A stretch of DNA of 60,511 bases from Peptostreptococcaceae bacterium (GCA_027064135.1 JAMOQG010000025.1:1-60511); one strand, 5' to 3'; counted from the first letter of the stretch, positions 7,760 through 17,563 are shown. Translations and numbers: made by a program. The notes: generated from the sequence alone by a model not told the origin.

Positions 7760-8908
7760 ATGAAATTATTACATATTTCAGATATACATTTTGGAGTGAA
7801 ATTTTTAAATAAAAATGAAATATTAAGAGAAAAATTAAAAGAAGCTCAATATACTGCTTTTAAAAAAGTTATTGAATATTCAATTAATAATAAAATTGAT
7901 GGATTGCTTATAGCAGGTGATCTTTTTGATGGAGAATATAGACCTTTGAAAGCAGAAAGGTTTTTACTTGAGGAATTTAGAAAATTAAATGATAATAATG
8001 TTAAAGTGTTTTATTCATTAGGGAATCATGATTCAAATAAAACTTTTAAAGAAAACTTTTTAGTGGAGTTTCCTGATAATGTAAAAATATTCAATAAAGA
8101 AAGAAGTGAATCGTATTTATTAAATGATACAATATATATTCATTCAAGTGGACATCAAAATAATATTGAAAATAGAAATTTAATAAAAGATTTTCCTAAA
8201 TCTAAAAAAGGATATTATAATGTGGGTTTAGTCCATTGTTCGGTGGTTGGAAACGTTAACGAAGGCGATAAATATTTACCTACTACACGAGAAGAACTTG
8301 AAAATACAGATTATGATTATTGGGCTTTAGGGCATATTCATAAAAATATGAGAATTAGTGATAAAATTTATTATTCAGGTTCGCTTCAAGGATTACATTC
8401 AAAAGAAACTGATAAAAAAGGTGGAATGTTGATAGATTTTGAAAATGATTATACGACAATTGATTTTATAGAATTTGGAGTGATTGATTTTATTGATTTA
8501 GAAATTGATTTTAATAATTACAGCATAAGAAGTAAAAATGAATTAATAGATTTAATTGAGGAAAAAACAAAATTTCTTATAAAAGAAAGTATAATAAAAA
8601 TATATTTTAAAGGTGTTACAATGTTTTATGATGATTTAAAAGATGAAATGATACTTAAAGAAATTGAAGAAATTATTTTAAGAAATAAATTGATTTTAGA
8701 TATTCAAATTAATATTCAGGAAATCAGAAAAAAAATTGATTATAATGAATATATTAAAAATAATAATATTTTAGGTTATATTGAGAAAAACTATTCAAAT
8801 GATAAAATTATAGAGAAAATAATGGAAGAGAATAAAATTAAAAAAATTGATAAGAATATCTTAGAAAGAATTCTAAACAGAATGGTTGGTATTGAAGATG
8901 AAATTTAA
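7760..8908 (+). CDS. SbcD/YhaO-like DNA repair metallophosphoesterase
   Basis: A 382-residue protein, ATG behind TTAGGAG. The metal-binding motifs of the calcineurin-like nuclease fold appear in order: DIHFG (8-12), GDLFD, GNHDSN, LVHCSV and LGHIHK. A smaller C-terminal domain (about 260-370), rich in I, E and K, would contact the partner ATPase. SbcD, Mre11 and YhaO proteins are dsDNA end nucleases working with an SMC-like ATPase, and that partner overlaps the end of this gene by 11 bases. Together they should process DNA ends or hairpins. Confidence 0.87.
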   Translation: MKLLHISDIHFGVKFLNKNEILREKLKEAQYTAFKKVIEYSINNKIDGLLIAGDLFDGEYRPLKAERFLLEEFRKLNDNNVKVFYSLGNHDSNKTFKENFLVEFPDNVKIFNKERSESYLLNDTIYIHSSGHQNNIENRNLIKDFPKSKKGYYNVGLVHCSVVGNVNEGDKYLPTTREELENTDYDYWALGHIHKNMRISDKIYYSGSLQGLHSKETDKKGGMLIDFENDYTTIDFIEFGVIDFIDLEIDFNNYSIRSKNELIDLIEEKTKFLIKESIIKIYFKGVTMFYDDLKDEMILKEIEEIILRNKLILDIQINIQEIRKKIDYNEYIKNNNILGYIEKNYSNDKIIEKIMEENKIKKIDKNILERILNRMVGIEDEI

Positions 8909-11354
8909 AAATATTGAATTGATTTCCTATGGGGGATTAATAAATAAAAAAATTGAATTTGGAGAAAATACAAATTTGATATTTGGTAAAAATGAATCCG
9001 GTAAAAGCACTATAATGAATGCAATTTATAATATTTTATATGGTATTTATCCTGTTGATAGAGAAAAAAACAAAAAAGTGAATTGGTATAATAATAAATT
9101 GGAATTAAAAGCAAATATTATAATAAAAAATCAGGAGTTTGAAGTAATAAGATCATTAAATACAAATGTTGTTGGAACGGTTTCTTCTTTAGATAAAATT
9201 GAGAAAATAAATAATGGTAATTTAAAAATTACTAATGATATTCCAAAATATTTATATATGGATTTATATTGTCTTAATAGCAAAAAAATGATTAATCTTG
9301 AAGAAAATATATGGAATAAAGTTGATAATAATTTGATATTTTCTTATAATGATTCATTTATTAAAAATCCTCAAACAGTTATTAAAGAAATTGAAAATGA
9401 TTTATTCGGGATATGGCGCGATTCTAATAGAGGAAAATTTAGACTTAAAGAAATTGATGAGGAAATTATAAAATTCAGAAATGAAAGAAATGTATTAATA
9501 AATAAATACAATGAATTGAAAGATGATATTAAAAAATATCATACTTTAATTCACAATATCGAATCTCATGAAATTGAAATTAAAAAGAAAGTTATTATAA
9601 AAAATAAAATAGAAAGTATTTTACCAATTGCAAATATTATTCTTGAGATTAATGACTTAAAAGAAAAATATTTTAAATTTGATGAATATAAATTGATTAG
9701 TAAAAATATTATTGAAAAATTAGCAATTGATGAAGAAAAAGGAAAATATTTAGAAGAAACATTAGAAAATATTGATTCTGAAATTGAAATTATTAAATTG
9801 AAATTTGAAAAATATTCAGAAATAGAATTATTGATTGAAAAAGATATGGATGTAATTCTTCTTATGGCTAATTTATACGAAAAAATTATAAAAGAAAAAC
9901 AAGAATTTGATGAAAATATATATTTTGAAAAGTCAAAAAAAAAGGAATATAAAAAACTTTATTATCAAATTTTTAATAAAAGTTTTAGTAATGAAAATTT
10001 TGATGAATTTAAAAACATTAATTTATTGAATTTAAAAATTAATAATAAGATAAATATAAAAAAACTGATCATTAGTTTAATTTCAATTGTTCTAGGATTT
10101 ATTTTCTATTATAATAATAAAATTGCTATTGCTTTGGTAGTAGCGTCTTTAGGATTAGGTTTTTTATTTAATACTGTTTCTATGGGAATGGGTAAAACTA
10201 ACAATATTAACGGTGTTAAAATAAATGAAGATTCGTTTATAAAACTTCAAAAATTAAAAGATTTAGAGTATGAAATAATTTCAGTAAATGAAGAAAATAA
10301 AAGAAAAGAAGAATACTATAAAAATAAATTTAGTGAGTTAAGTAGTTTTTTTATGAAATATTCTACAACAGAAAATCTTGATTACAATGTTAAAAAAATT
10401 ATTGAAACAAGTAAAATAATAAATGGAAAAAGGAATAATGATGAAAAAAACGAATATTTTTTAAATCAATTAGCGGAAAATAGAAAAAATAATCATGAAA
10501 AATTTATTAAAATTGAAAATAATATTAAGAATACTAATGAAGTGTTAATTGAGTTTGCTAAAGGCACCATTCAAGAGGGAATAAATTATTTCACTGAAAA
10601 TATAAAAATTGATAGTAAAATAGAATTGTTAGAAGAAAAATTAAATAATATTGAAAACAGTAATGTAAAAATAAATGAGTACAATGAATTGGAAGACGAA
10701 ATAAATATTTCTTCTTATGGAGTAATAAAAAATGAAATTGCTGAATTAAATGATTTACTTAATAATGAAAAAATTGAAGAGTTTAAACTTAAAAAAACAA
10801 TTGATGATAATGTTAATGAAGATATTATTAATGAAATTGATACTAAGATTGAGCTTTTAAATATTGAAAAAAAAGAATTATTAAAAGAAAAAGATAATTT
10901 GATATTTATGAGAGAATTAATTAAATTATCTGATATGAAGTTTAAAGAAGATAATCAACCTGATATTGTTAGGAAAGTAAATGAATTTTTTAATGTTTTT
11001 ACTAGTGGTAAATATGATAAAATATTATTAGATGAAATTAGTAAAGATATTTTTATTAAATTGGAAAATTTTAATAAGGATATTAATGATGATTTTAGTA
11101 AAGGTACTACAGATCAACTTTTTTTAGCCTTAAGACTTGCATTAATTGAACATTATGAAAAAGATGTAAAATTACCAATTGTACTAGATGAAATTTTTGC
11201 AAATTGGGATGATGAAAGAATTGAAAATTTTATTAAATTATTAAGTAGAATTTCAAATGAAAGGCAGTTTATAATTTTAACATGTAAAAGTAGTGTGATA
11301 GAATCGTTTAATAATTCTTCAAAATTGGATTTTGATTTAATAACAATGGATTGA
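8898..11354 (+). CDS. SbcC/Rad50-like ATPase of the YhaN type
   Basis: An 818-residue protein. ATG 8898 is chosen over an in-frame TTG at 8886. Walker A is FGKNESGKST (29-38), coiled coil covers about 170-390 and 450-690, the ABC signature region is FSKGTTDQLFLALRLALIE and Walker B is LPIVLDEIFANWDDE. Between the coils are two adjacent hydrophobic spans (about residues 390-435: ISLISIVLGFIFYY and ALVVASLGLGFLF), a feature of YhaN-type proteins rather than of classical SbcC, which has a zinc hook. It is likely the ATPase partner of the preceding nuclease, possibly membrane-associated. Confidence 0.82.
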   Translation: MKFKNIELISYGGLINKKIEFGENTNLIFGKNESGKSTIMNAIYNILYGIYPVDREKNKKVNWYNNKLELKANIIIKNQEFEVIRSLNTNVVGTVSSLDKIEKINNGNLKITNDIPKYLYMDLYCLNSKKMINLEENIWNKVDNNLIFSYNDSFIKNPQTVIKEIENDLFGIWRDSNRGKFRLKEIDEEIIKFRNERNVLINKYNELKDDIKKYHTLIHNIESHEIEIKKKVIIKNKIESILPIANIILEINDLKEKYFKFDEYKLISKNIIEKLAIDEEKGKYLEETLENIDSEIEIIKLKFEKYSEIELLIEKDMDVILLMANLYEKIIKEKQEFDENIYFEKSKKKEYKKLYYQIFNKSFSNENFDEFKNINLLNLKINNKINIKKLIISLISIVLGFIFYYNNKIAIALVVASLGLGFLFNTVSMGMGKTNNINGVKINEDSFIKLQKLKDLEYEIISVNEENKRKEEYYKNKFSELSSFFMKYSTTENLDYNVKKIIETSKIINGKRNNDEKNEYFLNQLAENRKNNHEKFIKIENNIKNTNEVLIEFAKGTIQEGINYFTENIKIDSKIELLEEKLNNIENSNVKINEYNELEDEINISSYGVIKNEIAELNDLLNNEKIEEFKLKKTIDDNVNEDIINEIDTKIELLNIEKKELLKEKDNLIFMRELIKLSDMKFKEDNQPDIVRKVNEFFNVFTSGKYDKILLDEISKDIFIKLENFNKDINDDFSKGTTDQLFLALRLALIEHYEKDVKLPIVLDEIFANWDDERIENFIKLLSRISNERQFIILTCKSSVIESFNNSSKLDFDLITMD

Positions 11355-11365
11355 GAGTGATAATT

Positions 11366-11614
11366 ATGAATGACAGAGAATTTGAAAAAAACAGGCAGCA
11401 AATTTTAAAGAATGTAAAATTAAATAATGGTAATAATCAGAGTAATGGTAGTAAAGAAAAATTATGGAAATATGAAATATTGAAATATAGAAAACAAAAA
11501 AGAATTGAGCGTTTTTTTATGATTGGATCTATTGCAGGAATATTAAGTTTAATAATAAATTTAATATTGAATTACTCTAAAATTATGGATTTTATAGTAG
11601 GAATAATTCGATAA
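11366..11614 (+). CDS. Small membrane protein of unknown function
   Basis: An 82-residue protein; ATG 11366 is preceded by GAGAGTGA, and the upstream in-frame TTG overlaps the previous stop. The first 50 residues are polar and basic (NRQQILKNVKLNNGNNQ, KYRKQKRIERF), followed by one hydrophobic segment at about 53-68 and possibly a second to the C-terminus. It probably belongs to the SbcD/YhaN-like operon. I recognise no family. Confidence 0.6.
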   Translation: MNDREFEKNRQQILKNVKLNNGNNQSNGSKEKLWKYEILKYRKQKRIERFFMIGSIAGILSLIINLILNYSKIMDFIVGIIR

Positions 11615-11712
11615 AATGTATGCTAATGTAAAGTTTGAAATTGTGGTTTACAAAATTTCTCTCTAGTGCTAGAATGTATATAGTATAAAAAAGAAGGATA
11701 AAATAAATACAC

Positions 11713-11756
11713 CCACTATATACAGTGGGTGCCTTCTTAAGACATATATATAGTGG
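11713..11756 (+). promoter_or_regulatory. Pair of NrdR-box-like sites upstream of nrdD
   Basis: The first site is a 20-base near-perfect palindrome (11711-11730) whose core CTATATACAGTG fits the NrdR consensus CWATATATWGTG well. The second, ATATATATAGTGGG, is centred 28 bases downstream and has one mismatch at the first C. NrdR is known to repress ribonucleotide reductase genes through paired boxes. The second box overlaps the ribosome-binding region of nrdD. Confidence 0.55.
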
Positions 11757-11763
11757 GGGTATT

Positions 11764-13812
11764 ATGATTGAGTTAAAAGTTGTGAAACGTAATAATGAAC
11801 TGGTTATGTACAATGGTAATAAAATAATTTCTGCTATTGATGCATCGATGTATGAAAGTAAAAAAGGTGTAGATAATAGAATTTCAAATATTATTGAAAA
11901 TGAAATAAGACAGAATATTTTAATTGAAGATAGAATGTTTAATGTTGAAGAAATTAGTGATTTAACTGAGAAATTATTAATGAAATATGAAAGATATGAT
12001 GCTGCAAAAAGATTTATTTTATATAGAGATGAACATAAGAAAATGAGAGAAGGAACTAGAGAATTTTATTTAGATAAAATAGATAGTTATATTAATAGAA
12101 GTGATTGGCGTGTAAAAGAAAATTCGAATGCTCATTATAGTTATGGTGCTTTAAATAGATATATAACTGAAATGCCTTCTAGAGATTATTGGTTATATAG
12201 AGTTTATAATAAAAGAATTAGAGATGCTTTTAATAATGGTGATTTTCATATTCATGATTTAGGTGGATTAACTATTTATTGTTGTGGATATTCACTTCTT
12301 GATGTAATTGTTAAAGGGATTAGAGGAATAAGTAATATTCCAACATCGAAACCAGCTAAACATTTTAGAAGTTTATTAGCTCAAGTTGCAAATTTAACTA
12401 CAATTTTTCAAAATGAAATAATGGGTGCTGTTGCTTTTAGCTCTTTTGATACATTAACTGCACCATTTGTTAAAGAAGAAGGTTTAACTTATCAAGAGGT
12501 TTTCCAGGCGATGCAAGGATTCATTTTTCAAATAAATTCAAATTCAAGAATGGGTGCAGAACCCGCATTTAGTAATTTAACTTTTGATTTAGTGGTTCCT
12601 AGAGATATGGCAAAAAGAAGTGTTGTAGTTGCAGGAAAGCCATTAGATTATAATTATGGAGAATGTCAAAAAGAAATGGATATGATTAATCAAGCATTTT
12701 ATCAAATAATGCTTGATGGAGATGCTGAAGGCGCACCGTTTCCTTATCCAATTCCAACTTACAATATTCATGAAAAATTTGAATGGGATAATGAGATTCA
12801 TGATAATTTATGGGAAATGGCAGGTAAATATGGTATTCCATATTTTGCAAATTTTATTAATTCTGACATGGATCCTGAAGATGCAAGAAGTATGTGTTGT
12901 AGACTTAGACTTGATAAAAGAGAACTTGTTAAAAGAAATGGTGGCCTTTTCGGTTCTGGTGAAAAAACAGGTTCAATTGGTGTAGTAACACTCGATTTAC
13001 CTCGTTATGGTTATAAAGCGAATACAAAACAAGAACTTTTCGATATGATTGAGAAAAATATGATTATTGCAAAAGAGTCTTTAGAAATAAAAAGAATATT
13101 TTTAGAAAAACAATTGGAAAACGGATTATTACCAGCTTTTTCTGAGTATGTTGGAACATTAAATAATCATTTTAGTACTATTGGTTATGTTGGTGCAAAT
13201 GAAATGTGTATGAATTTTCTAGGAAAAGGAATAAAAAGTGATGAAGGATATAATTTAACATTTGAAATGTTAGAATTTATGAGAGACATTTTAAAGGATT
13301 TCCAAGAACAAACTGATAATTTATATAATTTAGAAGCTACTCCGGCTGAAAGTACAGCATATAAATTAGCCAAAAAAGATGTTGAGTTATTTGGTGATAA
13401 AATATTTACACAAGGCGAAAATGCTCCGTATTATACAAATTCATGCCATATTCCTGTTAAAGAAGTTGAAAATATTGATCTTCTTTATAAACATCAACAT
13501 GAATTACAAGAACTTCATACTGGTGGAACAGTAATTCATAATTATTTAGAAACTTCAATTAGTGGAGCTAAAGCAAAAGAAATAATTAAATATGTTTCAT
13601 ACAAATATAAAGCTCCTTATACATCGCTAAGTCCTGTTTACTCGACATGTAGTGAACATGGTTTCTTAAGTGGATTCTTTGAGAAATGTCCATATTGTGG
13701 AAAAGATACAGAAAGTTATCAAAGAATCACTGGATATATTAGACCTATAAGTCAATTTAATGATGGAAAAGCGGAAGAATTTAAAGATAGAAAACAAATT
13801 CAGGTGGGATAA
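11764..13812 (+). CDS. nrdD: Anaerobic (class III) ribonucleoside-triphosphate reductase
   Basis: A 682-residue protein, ATG 11764 behind GTGGGGG. Residues 1-95 are an ATP-cone (VVKRNNELVMYNGNKIISAI), the allosteric dATP/ATP domain. The glycyl-radical enzyme barrel follows, with FHIHDLGG and SRMGAEPAFSNLTFD. The C-terminus carries CSEHG and CPYCG, the zinc-binding cysteines, then RITGYIRP, the segment with the radical-bearing glycine. It makes dNTPs from NTPs with formate as reductant and only works without oxygen. nrdG starts one base after its stop, so the activase is co-translated. NrdR-like boxes precede the gene. Confidence 0.95.
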   Translation: MIELKVVKRNNELVMYNGNKIISAIDASMYESKKGVDNRISNIIENEIRQNILIEDRMFNVEEISDLTEKLLMKYERYDAAKRFILYRDEHKKMREGTREFYLDKIDSYINRSDWRVKENSNAHYSYGALNRYITEMPSRDYWLYRVYNKRIRDAFNNGDFHIHDLGGLTIYCCGYSLLDVIVKGIRGISNIPTSKPAKHFRSLLAQVANLTTIFQNEIMGAVAFSSFDTLTAPFVKEEGLTYQEVFQAMQGFIFQINSNSRMGAEPAFSNLTFDLVVPRDMAKRSVVVAGKPLDYNYGECQKEMDMINQAFYQIMLDGDAEGAPFPYPIPTYNIHEKFEWDNEIHDNLWEMAGKYGIPYFANFINSDMDPEDARSMCCRLRLDKRELVKRNGGLFGSGEKTGSIGVVTLDLPRYGYKANTKQELFDMIEKNMIIAKESLEIKRIFLEKQLENGLLPAFSEYVGTLNNHFSTIGYVGANEMCMNFLGKGIKSDEGYNLTFEMLEFMRDILKDFQEQTDNLYNLEATPAESTAYKLAKKDVELFGDKIFTQGENAPYYTNSCHIPVKEVENIDLLYKHQHELQELHTGGTVIHNYLETSISGAKAKEIIKYVSYKYKAPYTSLSPVYSTCSEHGFLSGFFEKCPYCGKDTESYQRITGYIRPISQFNDGKAEEFKDRKQIQVG

Positions 13813-13813
13813 T

Positions 13814-14275
13814 ATGATAAAATATAAAGGTATAATTCATAATATTTTAAATGACGCACCATTTATAGGAGCATTACTTATTGCTCCAACGTGCAGTCGT
13901 GGTTGCAAGAATTGTATTAATGAACATTTAAAACATAATGGAATTTTATATGAGGAATCAGCTGAGGATATTATTAAAAAAGTTAAATCTAATGGACTCA
14001 ATAGAGGAATAATAATGTCTGGACTTGAATGGACTGAATCACCAGAGTCTATGGTTAAACTAATTGATGAAGCTTTAAAGAATAATTTAGAAGTAATATT
14101 ATATACTCATAATGATGAGGATGTATTTTTAAGTAAATTCCCAAATTTAAGAAAAAAGGAAATATATATTAAGTATGGTAAATATGAAGAAGATATGAAA
14201 GCTGCTGAAAATATTCATTTCGGAGTTAGATTAGCAACAACTAATCAATATATCAAATATTACGGAGCCTGTTAA
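13814..14275 (+). CDS. nrdG: Anaerobic ribonucleotide reductase activating protein (radical SAM)
   Basis: A 153-residue protein starting at ATG 13814, behind the CAGGTGG that overlaps the end of nrdD. The radical SAM motif is CSRGCKNC, binding the 4Fe-4S cluster that cleaves S-adenosylmethionine and puts the radical on NrdD. The MSGLEWTE segment matches the conserved glycine-rich strand of NrdG. The length is normal for a minimal NrdG. The terminator stem overlaps its last codons and stop. Confidence 0.9.
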   Translation: MIKYKGIIHNILNDAPFIGALLIAPTCSRGCKNCINEHLKHNGILYEESAEDIIKKVKSNGLNRGIIMSGLEWTESPESMVKLIDEALKNNLEVILYTHNDEDVFLSKFPNLRKKEIYIKYGKYEEDMKAAENIHFGVRLATTNQYIKYYGAC

Positions 14276-14288
14276 GGCTTCGTTTTTT
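14263..14288 (+). terminator. Terminator of nrdDG, overlapping the nrdG stop codon
   Basis: CGGAGCC pairs with GGCTTCG (one G-U) and a TTTTTT run follows. The 5' arm and loop lie inside the nrdG coding sequence. Confidence 0.75.
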
Positions 14289-14358
14289 CACGAATAAATA
14301 TGATTAGATAATTATCATATGGGGTATAAATTAATGAATGTTATTGAAAGGGGAATTT

Positions 14359-17106
14359 ATGGATAATAATAAAAATTATTATAATTTAGAAGTCAATAAA
14401 GTGCTTGAAAAACTAGAAACTTCAATTTCTGGTTTAACAGATGAAGAAGTAAAAAGAAGAATAGATAAATATGGAAAAAATGTTCTTAAAAGTGGGAAAA
14501 AGACTTCACTTTTTATTTTGTTTTTAAATCAATTTAAGGATGTACTAGTGGTATTACTTCTTGTTGCTGCTGCTATGTCATTATTAATTCACAATTATAT
14601 TGATGGAGGAATAATGATTACTATTGCAGTAATTAATTCAGCAATTGGTTTTTTTCAGGAATTTAAAGCTGAAAAAATAATGGAATCATTAAATGAGTTA
14701 ATAAAGTCGCCATCAAAAGTAATTAGAAATAATGAATTATCAGAAATTGAACAAAGCGAGTTAACAATTGGTGATATTGTTAGTTTAGAAGAAGGAGATA
14801 AAATACCAGCGGATATCAGAATGATAGAATGTTATAATTTAAGAATGGTTGAAGTATCCTTAACTGGTGAATCAATGCCTCAGGAAAAACATAGTAATCA
14901 TATTGAAGGTGAGCTTGCTTTAGGTGATAGAGATAACATGGGCTTTTTAGGAACAAATGTTGCTTCAGGTTCTGCTAAAGGTGTGGTAGTAGCTATTGGA
15001 ATGGATACGGAGATGGGTAAAATTGCTTCTATGACACAGGAAGAAGATACTTCAAAATCTCCGCTTCAAAAAGAATTAGGTTCTGTTGCAAATAAAGTTG
15101 CTTTATTTGCAGTTATTATTGGTTTTATTCTTTTTGGAATAAGTATGCTAAGAGGTCTTGGATTAAATTTTGCTTTAATCTACGGTCTTGGGATTGCAGT
15201 TGCAGTTGTTCCTCAAGCACTACCTATGCAAACAACTGTTGCTCTTTCTAAAGGTGTAGATAGATTATCAAAGAGAAATGCAGTTGTAAAAAAATTAGCA
15301 TCTGTTGAAACTCTTGGATCTACAAATGTTATTGCCACTGATAAAACAGGCACGTTAACAAAAAATGAAATGACAGTTCAAAAAGTTTGGTTTGATAATA
15401 AAGAATATGATGTAACAGGATTAGGATATAAACCTGAAGGTGATATTTTAAATGCTGAAGGCGCTAAACTTACAAATGAAGAAATAAAGAATCTTGAAAT
15501 AATGTTTGATTCAGCAACAATGGCTTCAAATGCAGAAATTCATAAGCCTGATGAAAAACATTCAGGATGGTATCCTATTGGGGATCCAACTGAAGCAGCT
15601 CTTATTACTCTTTCTACAAAACTGGGAACTAGAGCTATTAATGAAGATGAAGAAAATCCGGAATTACATGAATTCAGTTTTGATTCGGTTAGAAAAAGAA
15701 TGAGTTCTATAAGACAATTTGATAGTGAAAAAGTTCTTACTATGAAAGGTGCTATGGATAGTGTTCTTTCAATTACAAAATATATGTATAAAGATGGTAA
15801 AGAAGTTGAAATAACAGAAGAAGATAAAAATACACTAAATGATTTAAATGAGAAATATTCAAAACAAGCTTTAAGAGTGTTAGCGATTGCTTATAGAAAA
15901 TTAAATTCAGATTTAACGGATTATGTTCTAGAAGAAGTTGAAAAAGATGTAGTTTTATTAGGTTTAGTTGCTATGATTGATCCACCTAAAGAAGGTGTAA
16001 AAGAAGCGATAATTAACTCGCATGAAGCATTCATTGATACTTATATTATGACTGGAGATCATTCTGTTACTGCTCAAGCAATTGGAAAAGAGATAAATTT
16101 ATCAACTGATGGTAAAGAAGTTCCTGTATATTTATCAAAAGATTTAAATGAAATGACTGATAATGAATTAGGTGAAATAATGAAAAATAATCATTCATTA
16201 ATTTTTTCAAGAGTTTCTCCAAAAGATAAATTAAGGATCGTTAAAATTTTAAAAAGTCAAGATAAAGTAGTTGCTGTAACTGGAGATGGAGTTAATGATG
16301 CGCCAGCATTAAAAAGTGCTCATATTGGAGTTGCGATGGGCCAGATGGGTACCGATGTAACTAAAGAAGCTGCTGAACTTATTTTATTAGATGACAGTTA
16401 TCCTACTTTAGTTCATGCTATTAAAGAAGGTAGAACAATTTATAATAATTTGAAAAAAACAATTATTGCTTCTTTAACTTCAAATGCAGCTGAATTAGCA
16501 ATTGTATTAATTGGACTTGTTCTTGGTGCAATATTTAATTTGCCTGTTCCAATTTTAGCAATACAAATTTTATCAATTGATTTATTAGGTGAAATTTTAC
16601 CACTTACTGCATTAACTTATGATAAAGGAGCGGATTCATTAATGAGTATTCCGCCAAGAAAACAAGGCGATCATATTGTAAATAAAAGTTCATTTACTGA
16701 AATACTATTTTTTGGGTTTTTAATGGGTATTCTTGCATATATTAATTTTAGTATTTTTATTACTAAAAATGGAGTTAATGAAGTAATACCAGGAAGTATT
16801 TTATATAGACAAGCTACTACTATTTCTTTCTTAACAATTATTATTACACAGTGGATAAATATTATGTCTAGAAGATATGATTTAATAAGTATATTTAATA
16901 AAAACTTCTTTTCGAATAAAAAAATGCTTAATGCGGTTTTAATATCTGTTATTGCAGTGTTATTTGTTACAAATATGCCAATTGTTAATGTTTTTATGGG
17001 ATATTCAAGTATTGGTCTTTCTAGTTGGATGACTATTTTATTTACTGGAGTTATATTTTTATTGGCACATGAAATTTTAAAATACTTTAAAAGAAAAAAA
17101 GCATAA
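14359..17106 (+). CDS. P2-type cation-transporting ATPase with Gln in the TM4 ion-site motif
   Basis: A 915-residue protein, ATG 14359 behind GAAAGGGG. An N-terminal cation-ATPase domain (ISGLTDEEVKRRIDKYGKNVL) is followed by TM1-2, the actuator loop SLTGESMPQ, DKTGTLT with the phosphorylated D328, the hinge TGDGVNDAPALKSAHIGVAMG, and TM5-10. It is SERCA/PMR1-like in layout. However, the TM4 motif is PQALP (285-289) instead of PEGLP, so the ion-binding glutamate of Ca2+ pumps is replaced by glutamine. TM6 reads SIDLLGEILP. Substrate may therefore not be Ca2+. It is a monocistronic gene with its own terminator. Confidence 0.85.
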   Translation: MDNNKNYYNLEVNKVLEKLETSISGLTDEEVKRRIDKYGKNVLKSGKKTSLFILFLNQFKDVLVVLLLVAAAMSLLIHNYIDGGIMITIAVINSAIGFFQEFKAEKIMESLNELIKSPSKVIRNNELSEIEQSELTIGDIVSLEEGDKIPADIRMIECYNLRMVEVSLTGESMPQEKHSNHIEGELALGDRDNMGFLGTNVASGSAKGVVVAIGMDTEMGKIASMTQEEDTSKSPLQKELGSVANKVALFAVIIGFILFGISMLRGLGLNFALIYGLGIAVAVVPQALPMQTTVALSKGVDRLSKRNAVVKKLASVETLGSTNVIATDKTGTLTKNEMTVQKVWFDNKEYDVTGLGYKPEGDILNAEGAKLTNEEIKNLEIMFDSATMASNAEIHKPDEKHSGWYPIGDPTEAALITLSTKLGTRAINEDEENPELHEFSFDSVRKRMSSIRQFDSEKVLTMKGAMDSVLSITKYMYKDGKEVEITEEDKNTLNDLNEKYSKQALRVLAIAYRKLNSDLTDYVLEEVEKDVVLLGLVAMIDPPKEGVKEAIINSHEAFIDTYIMTGDHSVTAQAIGKEINLSTDGKEVPVYLSKDLNEMTDNELGEIMKNNHSLIFSRVSPKDKLRIVKILKSQDKVVAVTGDGVNDAPALKSAHIGVAMGQMGTDVTKEAAELILLDDSYPTLVHAIKEGRTIYNNLKKTIIASLTSNAAELAIVLIGLVLGAIFNLPVPILAIQILSIDLLGEILPLTALTYDKGADSLMSIPPRKQGDHIVNKSSFTEILFFGFLMGILAYINFSIFITKNGVNEVIPGSILYRQATTISFLTIIITQWINIMSRRYDLISIFNKNFFSNKKMLNAVLISVIAVLFVTNMPIVNVFMGYSSIGLSSWMTILFTGVIFLLAHEILKYFKRKKA

Positions 17107-17128
17107 AAATATTTACAGAATATAAAAG

Positions 17129-17165
17129 AATTGCCATATCAATTGATATGGCAATTTGTTTTTCT
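17129..17165. terminator. Terminator after the P-type ATPase
   Basis: Perfect stem AATTGCCATATC / GATATGGCAATT with loop AATT, then TTGTTTTTC on the plus strand. Confidence 0.85.
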
Positions 17166-17563
17166 ATTTATACCAGAAGGATTCGAGATTTACTCCTAAA
17201 CCATCAGCAACTCTATTAACATAAGCATAATAAGCAACTATTTGGTTATTATCTAAAATATAAACATCAGAAAAATCAACGTTTCTTAATGTAATTACAT
17301 CTCGTTCAATCATTTTCCCAGGTTCTTTTGTAAGTTTTACCGCATATAAAACATCACTTTATTTTTTTTGGATATTTGCTTTAGTATAATTTTCTTTTAA
17401 TTGCTCCATAAATCATTAAATGAGTTTCTAAAGTTTTAGGATGTTAACTGTGTATTTTTAAAATATTATCAATAATTACAGAATCATCGCTGTTTTTTAT
17501 ATGATCATATAGTTTTCTTAATTCACCAGTCGAATTTTCATAATCAATTGTTTTAATTTACAT
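17164..17563 (-). pseudogene. Decayed AhpD/carboxymuconolactone-decarboxylase-like peroxidase gene
   Basis: Conceptual minus-strand translation gives IKTIDYENSTGELRKLYDHI, then NILKIHS-stop-HPKTLETHLMIYGAIK. After two more stops and a frame change comes VAYYAYVNRVADGLGVNLE. These are the start, middle and end of AhpD-like 'peroxidase-related' proteins. The stretch that should hold the catalytic CxxC is missing, there are several stops, and codon 2 is itself TAA. It is a relic. Confidence 0.6.

Noticed and set aside
13760-13813. Longer nrdG starting inside nrdD
   Set aside because: The extension has no similarity to NrdG, and ATG 13814 has a proper ribosome site.
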